Positions 18,487-27,861 of a stretch of 64,000 nucleotides of DNA are shown here, one piece after another (within the stretch, counting starts at the first letter, position 1; every line of letters starts with the position of its first letter). Made by a program: the position numbers and the translations under genes. The notes under the pieces are model-generated. The model was given only the letters and a program-made list of their open reading frames with translations, was not told the DNA's origin and ran no database searches. This stretch comes from CAMYOC01 sp963704875. GTDB taxonomy: Bacteria; Pseudomonadota; Gammaproteobacteria; Steroidobacterales; XN24. The stretch is taken from NCBI GenBank assembly GCA_963704875.1, contig CAVPIA010000004.1, positions 1 through 64,000 on the forward strand. Reading direction: 5' to 3'.

Positions 18487-20790
18487 GGATTCCTCACCGG
18501 GGTGATAGGTCCGCACCGCCCGCGCCTCGACGTCCTCTCGATAGTAGGCAACGTCCTTGAATCGACCATCGAGATAGCCTGCAACCTGATCCGAGAAATG
18601 CGGTGAGTCCGGGTCCCCGCTCTCGCCGCCGATCAGGATGGTCTTCGCTTTCACCTTGTCACCAAATTCGACCACGGCGACGAAGCTGTTGCCGCTATAG
18701 CCATAGATTCGATTCGTCCCGGGGAAACGCCGGGCGCGGAACGAGGCGAGCGCGCCCCAGTCGCCGGATGCCATACCGACCGGCAGGCTTGGCGCCTGAT
18801 CGTCGTAGGACAGATCGATCGCGCCGCTGAGTCGCTGGTAGCGATTGACCTCTCCCCAGGCGAGATCCCAGCGGCCGAATCTTGCCGTCAGGTTTTCGAC
18901 GGTCTCCGCGAATACGCGCAGGCGCTCCTGATAAGGCGCTTGCGTGCCAAAGTAGTTGACCAGCATCATCCCGCTCAAGCCCTGCGGGTTCTCGCCGTCG
19001 GCGCGGTACTGCATGCCGTAGAAATGCGCCAGCGTCATCGGCACCGAGTCCAGCGACGCGGTGAAGTCCCAGTTGCGTAATGCATCGATCGGTGCAGCCA
19101 GTTGCGGCCAGGGATTGCTGTTTCCGGCAGGGGCCCCGTCCGGCGTCGCGTCATTGCCAGCGTCCTTGCCAGCGTCCTTGCGCATGCGCGGATCATGGGC
19201 CGCTTCATAAGCACGGTCATAGGCGCCGATCAGACCCGGGATCAGCGCCTCGAAGCCGGGCAGGTAAGGGTCATACGCCAGTTCCAGCAAACTATCGAGG
19301 GTCAGATCGATTGCAAGATCCGACACCCGGCTCAATACGGCCTGTGCATGCACACCACGAAAGTTCTCCGGGTCCGGCGCCATGTACACCGGATAGTCTT
19401 CCCGCTGCGGGCTGAATTCCCCGGCCGCGGTAAACGGCGTCGAGTTGCAGTTTTGTATCCAGCCGTTGGGTGGATTGATCAGCGTGACGATCTCTTCGAC
19501 CGCATGCAGCCCCAGCCAGTCGGTCGCAGGATTACTGCCATCGACCGGCTGCGAAAAATCAAACTGCGGATCGCGGACCGGCACGAAGTTGCCGTGGAAA
19601 TACGCGATGTTGCCGCTTGAATCTGCATAGACCGTGTTGTTCGAGGAATTGGTGCGGATGTCCATCACCTCGAGGAAGCCGTCGAGATCCTGCTGCTTGG
19701 TGCGCAGGTACGACTGCTGCAACGCCTTGACCGGATCCCAGTTGATCTTCGTCGCCACCCAGCGGCCATCGATCATGTGCGTGATCGGACCATGATGGGT
19801 GCGATAGGTCGGGAAGCTGCGTTCGGACAGGCTGTCGCCGTCTTTGTATTTGAGCGTCACCTCGGACACCGCAAGCGGCCGCAATTCATCGCCATAGCGA
19901 TACAACAGCACCCCGTCCTGCTCGACGATGTCCTCGATAAACTCGTCGATGAAGTCCACATAAGTCGAGGTATGCATCCAGCCGGTGTGCGCGTTAAAAC
20001 CCTGATAGACAAAGAACTGTCCCCAGGTGACCGCGCCATAGGCGTTAAGCCCTTCGTCGCTGACCACGTGCACCTCGGGCCGGAAATAGAACGTCGTGTG
20101 CGGGTTGATCAGCAGCAACGCATCACCCGAGGCCGTGTGCTCGCCCGAGATCGCAAAGCCATTCGAGCCCAGATGCCGTTCGTAGCCGGATGCAGGCGCC
20201 CTCGACTGCTCCAGCGCGGCTATCCCGATCGACTCACCGGCGCCGTAGAACGCCTTGATGCCCGCGAGCGGGATCTGCTCGATATCGCCGCCGATCGAAC
20301 CTTCGAAAAAGAACATCGGCATCCACGGCTCGAAGCGGTCGAGCACCAGAGGTTCAACTTCGGGATGGGTCGCCAGGTAGTAGTTGAGCCCGTCCGCGAA
20401 GGCATCGCACAGTGCTTTCAGCCAGTCCGGCGCCGTCGCGTAGGCTGCCCGTGCCTGCGCCGTCGTCATATACAAACGCGCTCGCAGATCGCTGAATATC
20501 GCGGCCTCACCCTCGGCCTCCGCCAGGCGTCCGATGGCCCAGGTGTAGTTGCGTTCAATGCGCGGGAAGTCATCTTCGGCCTGAGCGTAGAGCAGACCAA
20601 AGACTGCGTCAGCGTCGGTGCTCGCGTAGATATGCGGGACGCCGTAGTCGTCACGAATGATGGTGACGTCTTGTGCCCGCTGTTCCAACCGGGCCAGCTC
20701 GGGGTCCGATGGGACAGGCGCCTGCTTCGAGCAGCCAGCGAGCAGCAGAACGAATATGAGTGCATGAATCCTGGTGCGGATGCGGGTCAT
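18457..20790 (-). CDS. Penicillin acylase family lipoprotein (Ntn hydrolase)
   Basis: 777 residues. Lipoprotein signal with lipobox LAGC (Cys20). The alpha part starts at VTIIRDDYGVPHIYA, a clear penicillin/acyl-homoserine-lactone acylase motif. The autocatalytic nucleophile serine is probably Ser209 in HLGSNGFAIS, where relatives have GSNxW. The beta part contains the NTVYADSSGNIAYFHGN block seen in acylases. Members hydrolyse amide bonds of beta-lactams, acyl-homoserine lactones or other N-acyl compounds; the substrate here is unknown. Near the C-terminus is a short Lys/Asp/Gly/Ala-rich tandem insert (KDAGKDAGNDA). The start ATG at 20790 lies inside a dispersed repeat of family D, and the stop inside family A. 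Confidence 0.88.
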   Translation of the reverse strand: MTRIRTRIHALIFVLLLAGCSKQAPVPSDPELARLEQRAQDVTIIRDDYGVPHIYASTDADAVFGLLYAQAEDDFPRIERNYTWAIGRLAEAEGEAAIFSDLRARLYMTTAQARAAYATAPDWLKALCDAFADGLNYYLATHPEVEPLVLDRFEPWMPMFFFEGSIGGDIEQIPLAGIKAFYGAGESIGIAALEQSRAPASGYERHLGSNGFAISGEHTASGDALLLINPHTTFYFRPEVHVVSDEGLNAYGAVTWGQFFVYQGFNAHTGWMHTSTYVDFIDEFIEDIVEQDGVLLYRYGDELRPLAVSEVTLKYKDGDSLSERSFPTYRTHHGPITHMIDGRWVATKINWDPVKALQQSYLRTKQQDLDGFLEVMDIRTNSSNNTVYADSSGNIAYFHGNFVPVRDPQFDFSQPVDGSNPATDWLGLHAVEEIVTLINPPNGWIQNCNSTPFTAAGEFSPQREDYPVYMAPDPENFRGVHAQAVLSRVSDLAIDLTLDSLLELAYDPYLPGFEALIPGLIGAYDRAYEAAHDPRMRKDAGKDAGNDATPDGAPAGNSNPWPQLAAPIDALRNWDFTASLDSVPMTLAHFYGMQYRADGENPQGLSGMMLVNYFGTQAPYQERLRVFAETVENLTARFGRWDLAWGEVNRYQRLSGAIDLSYDDQAPSLPVGMASGDWGALASFRARRFPGTNRIYGYSGNSFVAVVEFGDKVKAKTILIGGESGDPDSPHFSDQVAGYLDGRFKDVAYYREDVEARAVRTYHPGEESGDSDHKPTN

Positions 20791-20816
20791 GGCTATATAG
20801 CTTGTTCTAATTCCTG
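20783..20816 (+). repeat. Dispersed repeat, family D, copy 1a
   Basis: Degenerate copy of the element with consensus pieces GGTGCCGGTCAT, GCTTTATAGCTTG and TTTTGATTCCTG. The acylase gene's start codon is formed by the GGTCAT segment read on the minus strand. Confidence 0.65.
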
Positions 20817-20833
20817 CTGTGTTGATGTGGAGT

Positions 20834-20870
20834 GGTGCCGGTCATCGCTTTATAGCTTGTTTTGAATCCC
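20834..20870 (+). repeat. Dispersed repeat, family D, copy 1b
   Basis: Well-preserved copy (GGTGCCGGTCATCGCTTTAT, then AGCTTGTTTTGAATCCC) in the same orientation as copy 1a, 50 bases away. It lies between the divergent acylase and TolB-TPR genes. Confidence 0.75.
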
Positions 20871-21022
20871 GCGTCTGTTCATCGCCGGCGATACGCTAGC
20901 CGGGTCAACAGGTGAACAGGTAGATAGCGGCACCGGAGCGCTCCCATGACTGAGTCGCCGCACGACTGAAAGAAATAGGTAAACTGTCCCCGCACTTCGA
21001 GGCAGGAGCCGCCAGAATAACC

Positions 21023-22864
21023 ATGTCGTTCTTCGGGGAACTCAAGCGACGCAACGTAGTGAAGGTGACGGTGCTGTATGTCGTCGGCGCCTGGCTGTTG
21101 CTGCAGGTCACTGACGTGCTGTCGTCGTTACTGCCGGTCCCCGAGTGGGCCGGTTCGCTGGTATTCATGCTTCTGGTTGTCGGCTTCCCGCCCGTTCTCG
21201 TCTTCTCCTGGGTCTATGAAATAACACCCGAGGGTCTCCAGCGGCAAAAGGATATCGACCGCAGTCAGTCGATAGCCACGGAAACCGGGCACAAGATCAA
21301 CGTGCTTATCGTCGTACTGCTGGTGCTCGCCATCGGTGTGGTCGCCGTGGACCGGCTTGTCCCTGAGGACGGATCGGGCAATCAGCCGGCGGTCGTCGAG
21401 GCAGGTGAGGATCCGCAGACGGCTGATGAGATCGACGCGACCGCCGCCAAATTCCTGCCGACCCCGGACACGTCCATCGCCGTGTTGCCATTCGTCAACA
21501 TAAGCTCCGATCAGGAGCAGGAATATTTTTCCGACGGTCTCTCCGAAGAACTGCTCAATCTGCTGGCCAGGGTGCCACAGCTCAAGGTCGCGGCCCGGAC
21601 CTCGTCGTTTTCCCTTAAGGGCAAGGACCTGCAGATATCTGAAGTCGGCAGTATCCTCAAGGTGGCCCACGTACTGGAAGGCTCGGTACGCAAATCCGGC
21701 AACCAGGTGCGGATCACCGCGCAGCTGATCCACGCGGAAGACGGTTATCACATGTGGTCGCAGACTTACGATCGCACGCTGGAGGATATCTTTGCGGTTC
21801 AGGACGAGATCGCTAATGAGGTGGTGGCACAGCTGAAAGTCACGCTGCTGGGCGCGGCACCGAAGGTCGAGGAATCCGACCCCGAGGCTTACGTATTTGT
21901 GCTGCAGGCACGTCATCTGGGACGCCTGGGCACTGCGGAGGGATGGGCGAGCGCCCAGGAATTGTATGAGCAGGCCCTGGCCATCGACCCGGACTACGCC
22001 GCGGCCTGGAACGGCCTGGCTGCAACCTACATCAGCCAGGCCAACAAGGCCGAGCGACCGGTCGAGGAGGGCTACACCCTCGCGCGCGAGGCGGCCACCA
22101 GGGCGCTGCTTATCGATCCCGACAATGCCGTGGCCCACGCCATTCTGGGCCAGATAGCTGATGTTTACGACCGTGATCTGGCAGCGGCGGCGCGTTACAT
22201 TGAACACGCATTGGCGCTGGACCCGACCGATACCGATATCCAAAAACAGGCGGCCGCATTTGCGATGGGGCTCGGGCGCATCGACGAGGCGATCGTGCTG
22301 ATCAATAACGCCATCGCCCGCGATCCGGTCAACGTATCCGCCCATCGCATGCTTGGTCTTTGCTACTACGCTGCGCGACAGTTCGACAGCTCGATCGCCG
22401 CGCTCCGGACTGCGCTGAACCTGAGCCCGGCTTCCATCGGCGCACATGGGCTGCTGGGCAGGTCGTATTTGCTCAAGGGGCAGCCGGAAAAAGCGTTGGC
22501 GATCATCGAGCAAGAGCAATCCGACTGGACACTAATCGAATTACCGTTGGTGTACTACGCCCTGGGCCAGATCGATCAATCGGATGCTGTGCTGGCAGAG
22601 TTGATCGAAAAATACGCGCAGTATGCGGCGGTCAATATTGCTGCCATCTACTCCTATCGCAGTGAGTCGGCCGAGGCCTTCGGCTGGCTGGACCAGGCGG
22701 TCGCCACCAATGACCCGGGCCTGACCGAGATTATTGACGAGCCTTTGTTCGCGAATCTTCGCGATGATCCGCGGTGGCTACTGTTCATGGAGCGTATTGG
22801 CAGATCGCCTGCACAGCTTTCGGCCATCGAGTTCGAGATAACCCTCCCCAAAAGGGGACAGTGA
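21023..22864 (+). CDS. TolB-like/TPR membrane protein, paralogue 1
   Basis: 613 residues. N-terminal basic SFFGELKRRNVVKV leads into two membrane helices (about 12-35 and 45-66), then a charged loop ending DIDRSQS and a third helix (about 92-112). From about residue 150 a TolB-like domain of the COG5616 type starts at TSIAVLPFVNISSD and runs through GLSEELLNLLARV, RTSSFSLKGK, VLEGSVRKSG and YDRTLEDIFAVQDEIA. The rest is TPR-like helical hairpins. Three helices with a positive N-terminus would put the TolB/TPR part in the periplasm. The function is unknown. The last codons and stop are inside a family A repeat. Confidence 0.8.
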   Translation: MSFFGELKRRNVVKVTVLYVVGAWLLLQVTDVLSSLLPVPEWAGSLVFMLLVVGFPPVLVFSWVYEITPEGLQRQKDIDRSQSIATETGHKINVLIVVLLVLAIGVVAVDRLVPEDGSGNQPAVVEAGEDPQTADEIDATAAKFLPTPDTSIAVLPFVNISSDQEQEYFSDGLSEELLNLLARVPQLKVAARTSSFSLKGKDLQISEVGSILKVAHVLEGSVRKSGNQVRITAQLIHAEDGYHMWSQTYDRTLEDIFAVQDEIANEVVAQLKVTLLGAAPKVEESDPEAYVFVLQARHLGRLGTAEGWASAQELYEQALAIDPDYAAAWNGLAATYISQANKAERPVEEGYTLAREAATRALLIDPDNAVAHAILGQIADVYDRDLAAAARYIEHALALDPTDTDIQKQAAAFAMGLGRIDEAIVLINNAIARDPVNVSAHRMLGLCYYAARQFDSSIAALRTALNLSPASIGAHGLLGRSYLLKGQPEKALAIIEQEQSDWTLIELPLVYYALGQIDQSDAVLAELIEKYAQYAAVNIAAIYSYRSESAEAFGWLDQAVATNDPGLTEIIDEPLFANLRDDPRWLLFMERIGRSPAQLSAIEFEITLPKRGQ

Positions 22865-23005
22865 CCCTAACTCTGAAGCGTTCCCTCCCCAAAAGCGGAC
22901 AGTGACCCAAACACTCAGGCGTTCTCTCACCTTCTCTGATCCGAAATTCTGCTACGGGCCTGGCGCACGTTGGCAACGCCGCGGTGAGTTAAGGTCACTG
23001 TCCCC
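22854..23005. repeat. Palindromic repeat cluster, family A, copy 3
   Basis: Two direct half-copies (GGGGACAGTGACC at 22854-22866; GCGGACAGTGACCC near 22894-22907) and one inverted arm (GGTCACTGTCCCC at 22993-23005). The stop codon of the preceding TolB-TPR gene is the TGA within the first arm. Confidence 0.75.
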
Positions 23006-23064
23006 GTAATTCAGAACGCAAGTTTTTGCTGCCGCACAACGAAGAGAATGGATATACTTTTCTC

Positions 23065-23970
23065 ATGAGTTCCGCCACCAAAGCCCGGTCTGCCTCTCTC
23101 GTCGATCCGGCCTCAATCGAGTCGCGGGCGTCCTTTGGTGTCGGCGCAGAGCTGCTGGTTCGTCGCCGCCCGCCCGGGAGCGTCAGTCTTGCCCATGGGC
23201 AACGTGAACATATGCTTATGTGCAGTGTCGGCAGACCGGTGCACGGCAGCGTGGTCCGCTCCGTGTTGCGAACCGCAAATGCTTGCCGCGAGTGGCAGAG
23301 CTGCCCTCAAGGTCACGTTACCTTTGTACCCTCCGGATACCCGATGGAATGGGACTGGAGTTACGAGTCCGAATCTGTTCACCTGACCATGCTTCCTTCA
23401 TTCCTCACCGAGGTCGGCGCAGAGTTCGAAAAGCAGGATGGCGAGTGCCCGCAGCTGCTGCCTTTTTTCCGGACTCTTGATCACGGCCTGAACAGCCTGT
23501 TGCACCAGCTGCGCAAGGAAACAACAGGGGATGGGCTCGGCAAGGATCTGGTGACGTCGTCATTGCTCCAGTTGATTGCTGCGCGCGTCTATCGCATCAG
23601 CAAAGCCTCTCTTGCCGCTACCAGTACCGACCGGGACCCCGCCGGATTTTCCGCAAGTGACTGCCGAAGAAGCCTGGAAATACTGAACGACAGATTGGAT
23701 GAGAACATCGCCCTGGCGGAGCTGGCGGCTGAATTCAATCTTTCTCCGTTCCACTTTTCTCGCATGTTCAAGCGCGCAACCGGCTTTCCGCCACACGAGT
23801 ATCAGGTGCAGCTGCGTGTAGCGCGAGCTTGTGAGTTGCTATGCCGTAACCCGCGGAAGAGGGTCGCAGATATCGCCTGTGAGCTCGGATTCGCCGACGA
23901 AAGCCATTTCCGCCGCCATTTCCGGCGCATTGTTGGCACGACACCCAGCCAGTTTCGAACGCAGCAATAA
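23065..23970 (+). CDS. AraC-family transcriptional regulator
   Basis: About 301 residues. The C-terminal 100 residues form the double helix-turn-helix of the AraC family: LAELAAEFNLSPFHFSRMFK for the first and VADIACELGFADESHFRRHF for the second. The N-terminal part has a cupin-like pattern (GQREHMLMCSVG, FVPSGYPMEWDW) for effector binding. I chose ATG 23065 (MSSATKARS); a longer frame starts at 23026. It lies 120 bases upstream of two cytochrome P460 genes on the same strand, which it may regulate. Confidence 0.88.
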   Translation: MSSATKARSASLVDPASIESRASFGVGAELLVRRRPPGSVSLAHGQREHMLMCSVGRPVHGSVVRSVLRTANACREWQSCPQGHVTFVPSGYPMEWDWSYESESVHLTMLPSFLTEVGAEFEKQDGECPQLLPFFRTLDHGLNSLLHQLRKETTGDGLGKDLVTSSLLQLIAARVYRISKASLAATSTDRDPAGFSASDCRRSLEILNDRLDENIALAELAAEFNLSPFHFSRMFKRATGFPPHEYQVQLRVARACELLCRNPRKRVADIACELGFADESHFRRHFRRIVGTTPSQFRTQQ

Positions 23971-24090
23971 CGTTCCCCCAACAGCAAGCTCGTACTTTTC
24001 CTGCTCGGGCTGAACTCCTACTTTGACCTCTGGCCGGCGGCTCGTATCACCGGGCGCGCCGCGGAATGTTCATCGTCAGGAGCCAGATCA

Positions 24091-24693
24091 ATGAGGAAAG
24101 TTTTCCTAGCCATCGCGGCCGTTACCGCGATCACAGTAACTCCCGCTGCCGCGCAGGCTGATGCGTATGAGATGAAGGATGGGAAACTCGAGCGCCCAAC
24201 CGGCTATCGGGAGTGGGTTTACGTCGGCACACCCGTTACGCCGAATGACATGAACGACGGTAAGGCCGCGTTTCCTGAACATCACAACGTCTATATCGAC
24301 CCCAAAAGCTGGAAACACTGGAAGAAGACCGGGGAGTTCCGTGAGCGCACGATCCTGGTCAAAGAACTCGTCAGCGTCGGCTCGAAGGTAGCGGTCAGCG
24401 GCAACGGCTATTTCCAGGGTGAATTCATCGGGCTGGAGGCGACCATCAAAAGCAAGAAGGACTTCCCTGACGAGCCAGGTAACTGGGCCTACTTCAGTTT
24501 CTCGACCCCGGACCACAAGAGCCTGACTACCAGCGCGGCGCCCTTCCCTGCCGCTTCGTGCAACGCCTGTCACGCTGCGTCCGCCGCCGATGACTTTGTG
24601 TTTACCCAGTATTACCCCGTGTTGCGGGGTGGCAAAGGCACTGGCGAGAAAGGCTCTGGCGGCGTCGTGAGCACTTTGGGCATGGGCAAATGA
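24091..24693 (+). CDS. Cytochrome P460 family protein, first copy
   Basis: 200 residues with a cleavable signal peptide (ending near PAAAQA) and a P460 domain: GYREWVYVGTPVTPND near the N-terminus, HNVYIDPKSW, a conserved lysine-containing stretch TILVKELVSVG, and the c-type haem motif CNACH near residue 160, followed by FVFTQYYPVLR. Family enzymes oxidise hydroxylamine or handle NO, and carry a haem cross-linked to lysine or tyrosine. A Gly-rich tail of about 20 residues follows. Its stop overlaps the next start (ATGA), so the pair is translationally coupled. Confidence 0.85.
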   Translation: MRKVFLAIAAVTAITVTPAAAQADAYEMKDGKLERPTGYREWVYVGTPVTPNDMNDGKAAFPEHHNVYIDPKSWKHWKKTGEFRERTILVKELVSVGSKVAVSGNGYFQGEFIGLEATIKSKKDFPDEPGNWAYFSFSTPDHKSLTTSAAPFPAASCNACHAASAADDFVFTQYYPVLRGGKGTGEKGSGGVVSTLGMGK

Positions 24694-25256
24694 TCATGCG
24701 GCGTTTTTATCGCATCGCCGCCTGCCTGGTTTTGCCTGGCTTGCTCGGCATGACGGGATCTGCGGCAATGGCCGAGGATGGCTTCTCACCGTATGTGGAT
24801 GAAACCGGCAATATCAGTTTCCCCGAAGGCTTCGATCTGTCGATGGTGCACATGGGGTCCTGGTTTGCCCCGGAGGGCGGTGCCAGCGGCTTTCATGATG
24901 TCTATACCGAAAGAGAAACGGTCGAGGCGTATCGGCGGACTGGCAAGTTCCCCGACGGCGCGACGCTGGTCAAGGAGCTGCGTGTCTCCGAAACCGGTAA
25001 CTACACGACTGGCGCCGGGGTCAGCCACGCGACCGACGGCATCAAGCAGTGGTTCGTGATGATCAAAGACACGCAGGGACGGTTTCCGAAAAATTCGCTG
25101 TGGGGCGAAGGCTGGGGTTGGGCCCTCTACAAGCCTGACGACAAAAACAAGAACGTCGCCACCGACTATGCAGCGGATTGCCTGGGCTGCCACGTACCGG
25201 CACGCAGCACGGACTGGATATATATTGAAGGCTATCCGGTTCTGAGGTCCGACTAG
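24690..25256 (+). CDS. Cytochrome P460 family protein, second copy
   Basis: 188 residues, with signal peptide (SAAMAEDG) and a divergent P460 domain: FPEGFDLSMVHMGSWFAPEG, FHDVYTERETVEAYRRTG, TLVKELRVSETG and one haem site CLGCH, ending IYIEGYPVLRSD. The first and second copies are clearly related but far from identical, so this is an old duplication or two-subunit system. A strong terminator follows, closing the AraC/P460 transcription unit. Confidence 0.83.
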   Translation: MIMRRFYRIAACLVLPGLLGMTGSAAMAEDGFSPYVDETGNISFPEGFDLSMVHMGSWFAPEGGASGFHDVYTERETVEAYRRTGKFPDGATLVKELRVSETGNYTTGAGVSHATDGIKQWFVMIKDTQGRFPKNSLWGEGWGWALYKPDDKNKNVATDYAADCLGCHVPARSTDWIYIEGYPVLRSD

Positions 25257-25288
25257 CTGTAGTCGCCGCGCATGCGGCCGGGAATGTC

Positions 25289-25326
25289 AGCCGCCAGGGG
25301 ATGCAAGGTCCCCTGGCTTTTTTCTT
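25289..25326 (+). terminator. Rho-independent terminator after the P460 pair
   Basis: The stem CCAGGGGA / TCCCCTGG closes a loop of seven bases and is followed by CTTTTTTC. It ends the P460 transcript before the next TolB-TPR gene. Confidence 0.88.
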
Positions 25327-25468
25327 TTGCACCGTATCGCTCTGCTCGAGGAAGAAATACCCGGTAACATCTGTTTCTGCAGCCCCCGCATCTCCCGCGC
25401 CCGGAATCGACAATCCCTGTCGGATCAGCCATCATCTTGCGAGCCGATGGGAGCCTGTAGCAACAACT

Positions 25469-27724
25469 ATGTCGTTTTTCGAGGAACTCAAGCGCCGTAA
25501 CGTCGTCAAGGTCGCGGCACTCTATGTGATCGCCACCTGGCTGCTGTTGCAGGTGGCCGATGTGGGCGTGTCGCTGCTCGGACTGCCCGAGTCTGTCGGT
25601 AAGGTAGTCTTCCTGATTCTGGCGCTCGGATTCCCGCTGGCGCTGATCTTCTCCTGGGTCTATGAAATGACCCCGGAGGGATTGAAGAAAGAGAAGGATA
25701 TCGATCGCACCCAGTCCATCGCGCCGGACACCGGACGCAAGATCAATATCCTGATCATCGTCATGCTGGCGCTAGCCATCGGCGCGGTTGTTTTGGATCG
25801 ACTGATCCCTGAAACGGCGCCGGTCGCCGAGACTCCCGTCATTGATGAGGCGGTGGAGACCGAAGCGACCGAAACGGCCGACCCGGCAAGACTGGCCGCG
25901 ATGAAATTTGCCCCCGCGCCGGAACGCTCGATCGCCGTGCTGCCGTTCGTCAACATGAGCGCGGACGAGGAAAACGAATTTTTTGCCGATGGCCTGTCCG
26001 AAGAACTGCTCAACGTGCTGGCCAGGATCAAGGATTTCAAAGTCGCCGGCCGCACCTCGTCATTTGCGTTCAAGGGCAAGAACGAAGATTTCAAGCAGAT
26101 CGGCGAAGCGCTGAACGTACAGAACATCCTTGAGGGCAGCGTGCGCAAATCCGGCGACACCATCCGGGTAACCGCTCAGCTGATCGAAGTCTCGAATGGT
26201 TATCACCTGTGGTCCGATACTTATGATCGCAAGCTGGACAATATTTTTGAGATCCAGGACGAAATCGCCACCCAGGTTGTCGCCGCGCTGAAACAGGAAC
26301 TGCTGGGTGCATCCGATCAGGCGGTCATCGCCAAAAAAAGCACCGAGAACATTGAGGCCTATCAGCATTATCTGAAAGGCCTGCATCACGTTGCGTATCG
26401 GTCCAGGGAGCAGCTGGAGCTGGCGCTCGCGGAATTCAAGGAAGCGGCGAGGGTCGACCCGGATTATGCGCTGGCACATACCGGCATCGCCTATGTCTAC
26501 GCGATGCAAGCCTCTTACGCTTATCGCAGCATCGCCGAAGTCGGGCCGCTGGCGGAGCTGTCGCTTGAGAAGGCATTTGCCATCGATGACCAGTTGAGCG
26601 AAGCCTGGGCGATCAAGGCGCAGTTGCTGAGCATCATGGGCGCGCCAGAGAGTGAAACAGTGCCGCTACTGGAACGTGCGATCGCCCTCAACCCGAACAA
26701 TGCCTATGCCTATATGTGGCTGGCCTCATCGTTCTTCGTGTCGGATCCTGAGCGGATGTGGGAGCTGTACAACAAGGCCTACGAACTCGATCCGCTCGCG
26801 CCGGTGATCGTGCAGAACCTGTCGAACAACAAAGCGTTCACCGGTGACATGGAACAAGCAGCGTACTACGCCGACCAGCTCAAGGAGATCGCCCCGGACT
26901 GGGACGGCACCTATCGAACATTGGCGACTCTGGCACAGATTCAGGGCGACATGGAGCAAGAAATACGCTCTATGTATAAGGTCCTTGAGCTGGATCCCGA
27001 ATCAATCACAACGTATGAGACGCTGGCGGATTATTACCTTCTGCTGGGTGATCTGAAGCAGGCACAGGCACTGGTCGACAAGGGTCGGCGCCTGAACCCC
27101 GCTTATGGCGGTATCGCTGCGAGCGAGGCAGACATCCTGTTGTTACAGGGCAACAAAGACGCTGCTGTTGACCTGATGCAAACCATGGTGCGCAAGTGGC
27201 CGGAGGACAAGGCTCTGCTGCGGGAAGCGGCCAGGATTGAAGCGTATGCGGGCAATCTGCAACAAGCCAATGATCTCTACCTGAGATCATACGGGTACCA
27301 GGAATATCCGTCCGAATGGGCAATCGATCCAACCACCGCGTTTGATGCATCCCTGTTTGCCTATGTGATCTACCAGCTGGGAGACACGGAGACAGCGGTA
27401 AGGCTGTCGGAATCCGCTCAGGAATTCTTTGCCACCGTGGCGGAACAGGGCACGCAATTTTGGGGCGTCGGTGCTTTTGCCTCCAATGCGGCGGCCGCGG
27501 TGCAGGATCGCGAAGGTGCACTGCGCGGACTCAGGTTTGCGCTCGACAAGAGCATGGCCGCAGGTCCGCTACTGCGCCTGGATCCTGCCTATGACTTCTT
27601 GCGTGATGATCCCGAATTTCAAGCCATCAGTCAGGAACTCGATCGACGCAGAAAAGCTGTTGTCGTCGCGCTGGCCAAAGATGGTTTGATCGGCGACACG
27701 ACGCTGGCTCAAACTGCTCCCTAG
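25469..27724 (+). CDS. TolB-like/TPR membrane protein, paralogue 2 (long form)
   Basis: About 751 residues, the longest of the six. ATG 25469 begins SFFEELKRRNVVKVAALY, matching the N-termini of the paralogues; the frame is open 56 codons further upstream but that part covers the terminator. Three membrane helices (about 13-33, 44-64, 92-110) precede the TolB-like domain starting at RSIAVLPFVNMSAD, with GLSEELLNVLARI and RTSSFAFKGK. From about residue 290 there are some twelve TPR-like hairpins (for example AAYADQL, LAELELDPESITTYETLAD). It ends with a DDPEFQAISQELDRRRKA block like the C-termini of the others. The gene is 140 bases upstream of paralogue 3. Confidence 0.8.
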   Translation: MSFFEELKRRNVVKVAALYVIATWLLLQVADVGVSLLGLPESVGKVVFLILALGFPLALIFSWVYEMTPEGLKKEKDIDRTQSIAPDTGRKINILIIVMLALAIGAVVLDRLIPETAPVAETPVIDEAVETEATETADPARLAAMKFAPAPERSIAVLPFVNMSADEENEFFADGLSEELLNVLARIKDFKVAGRTSSFAFKGKNEDFKQIGEALNVQNILEGSVRKSGDTIRVTAQLIEVSNGYHLWSDTYDRKLDNIFEIQDEIATQVVAALKQELLGASDQAVIAKKSTENIEAYQHYLKGLHHVAYRSREQLELALAEFKEAARVDPDYALAHTGIAYVYAMQASYAYRSIAEVGPLAELSLEKAFAIDDQLSEAWAIKAQLLSIMGAPESETVPLLERAIALNPNNAYAYMWLASSFFVSDPERMWELYNKAYELDPLAPVIVQNLSNNKAFTGDMEQAAYYADQLKEIAPDWDGTYRTLATLAQIQGDMEQEIRSMYKVLELDPESITTYETLADYYLLLGDLKQAQALVDKGRRLNPAYGGIAASEADILLLQGNKDAAVDLMQTMVRKWPEDKALLREAARIEAYAGNLQQANDLYLRSYGYQEYPSEWAIDPTTAFDASLFAYVIYQLGDTETAVRLSESAQEFFATVAEQGTQFWGVGAFASNAAAAVQDREGALRGLRFALDKSMAAGPLLRLDPAYDFLRDDPEFQAISQELDRRRKAVVVALAKDGLIGDTTLAQTAP

Positions 27725-27861
27725 ACTGACACGCAATTCCGATCGGGCCCGTTGCGGCATTCGCGGACTCTGGCGGCACCCTCGACTGCCGCGTGATCGG
27801 CATTTATGGGTACACTATCTCCGTATCTCGACTCGCTTGCCGGCGCCGGGAAACTGCAGCC

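Noticed and set aside
19777..20865. 362-residue plus-strand frame opposite the acylase gene
   Set aside because: The acylase motifs and lipobox on the minus strand are clear, so this is an antisense shadow.
21128..22519. 463-residue minus-strand frame inside the first TolB-TPR gene
   Set aside because: Antisense shadow of a strongly supported coding region with conserved motifs.
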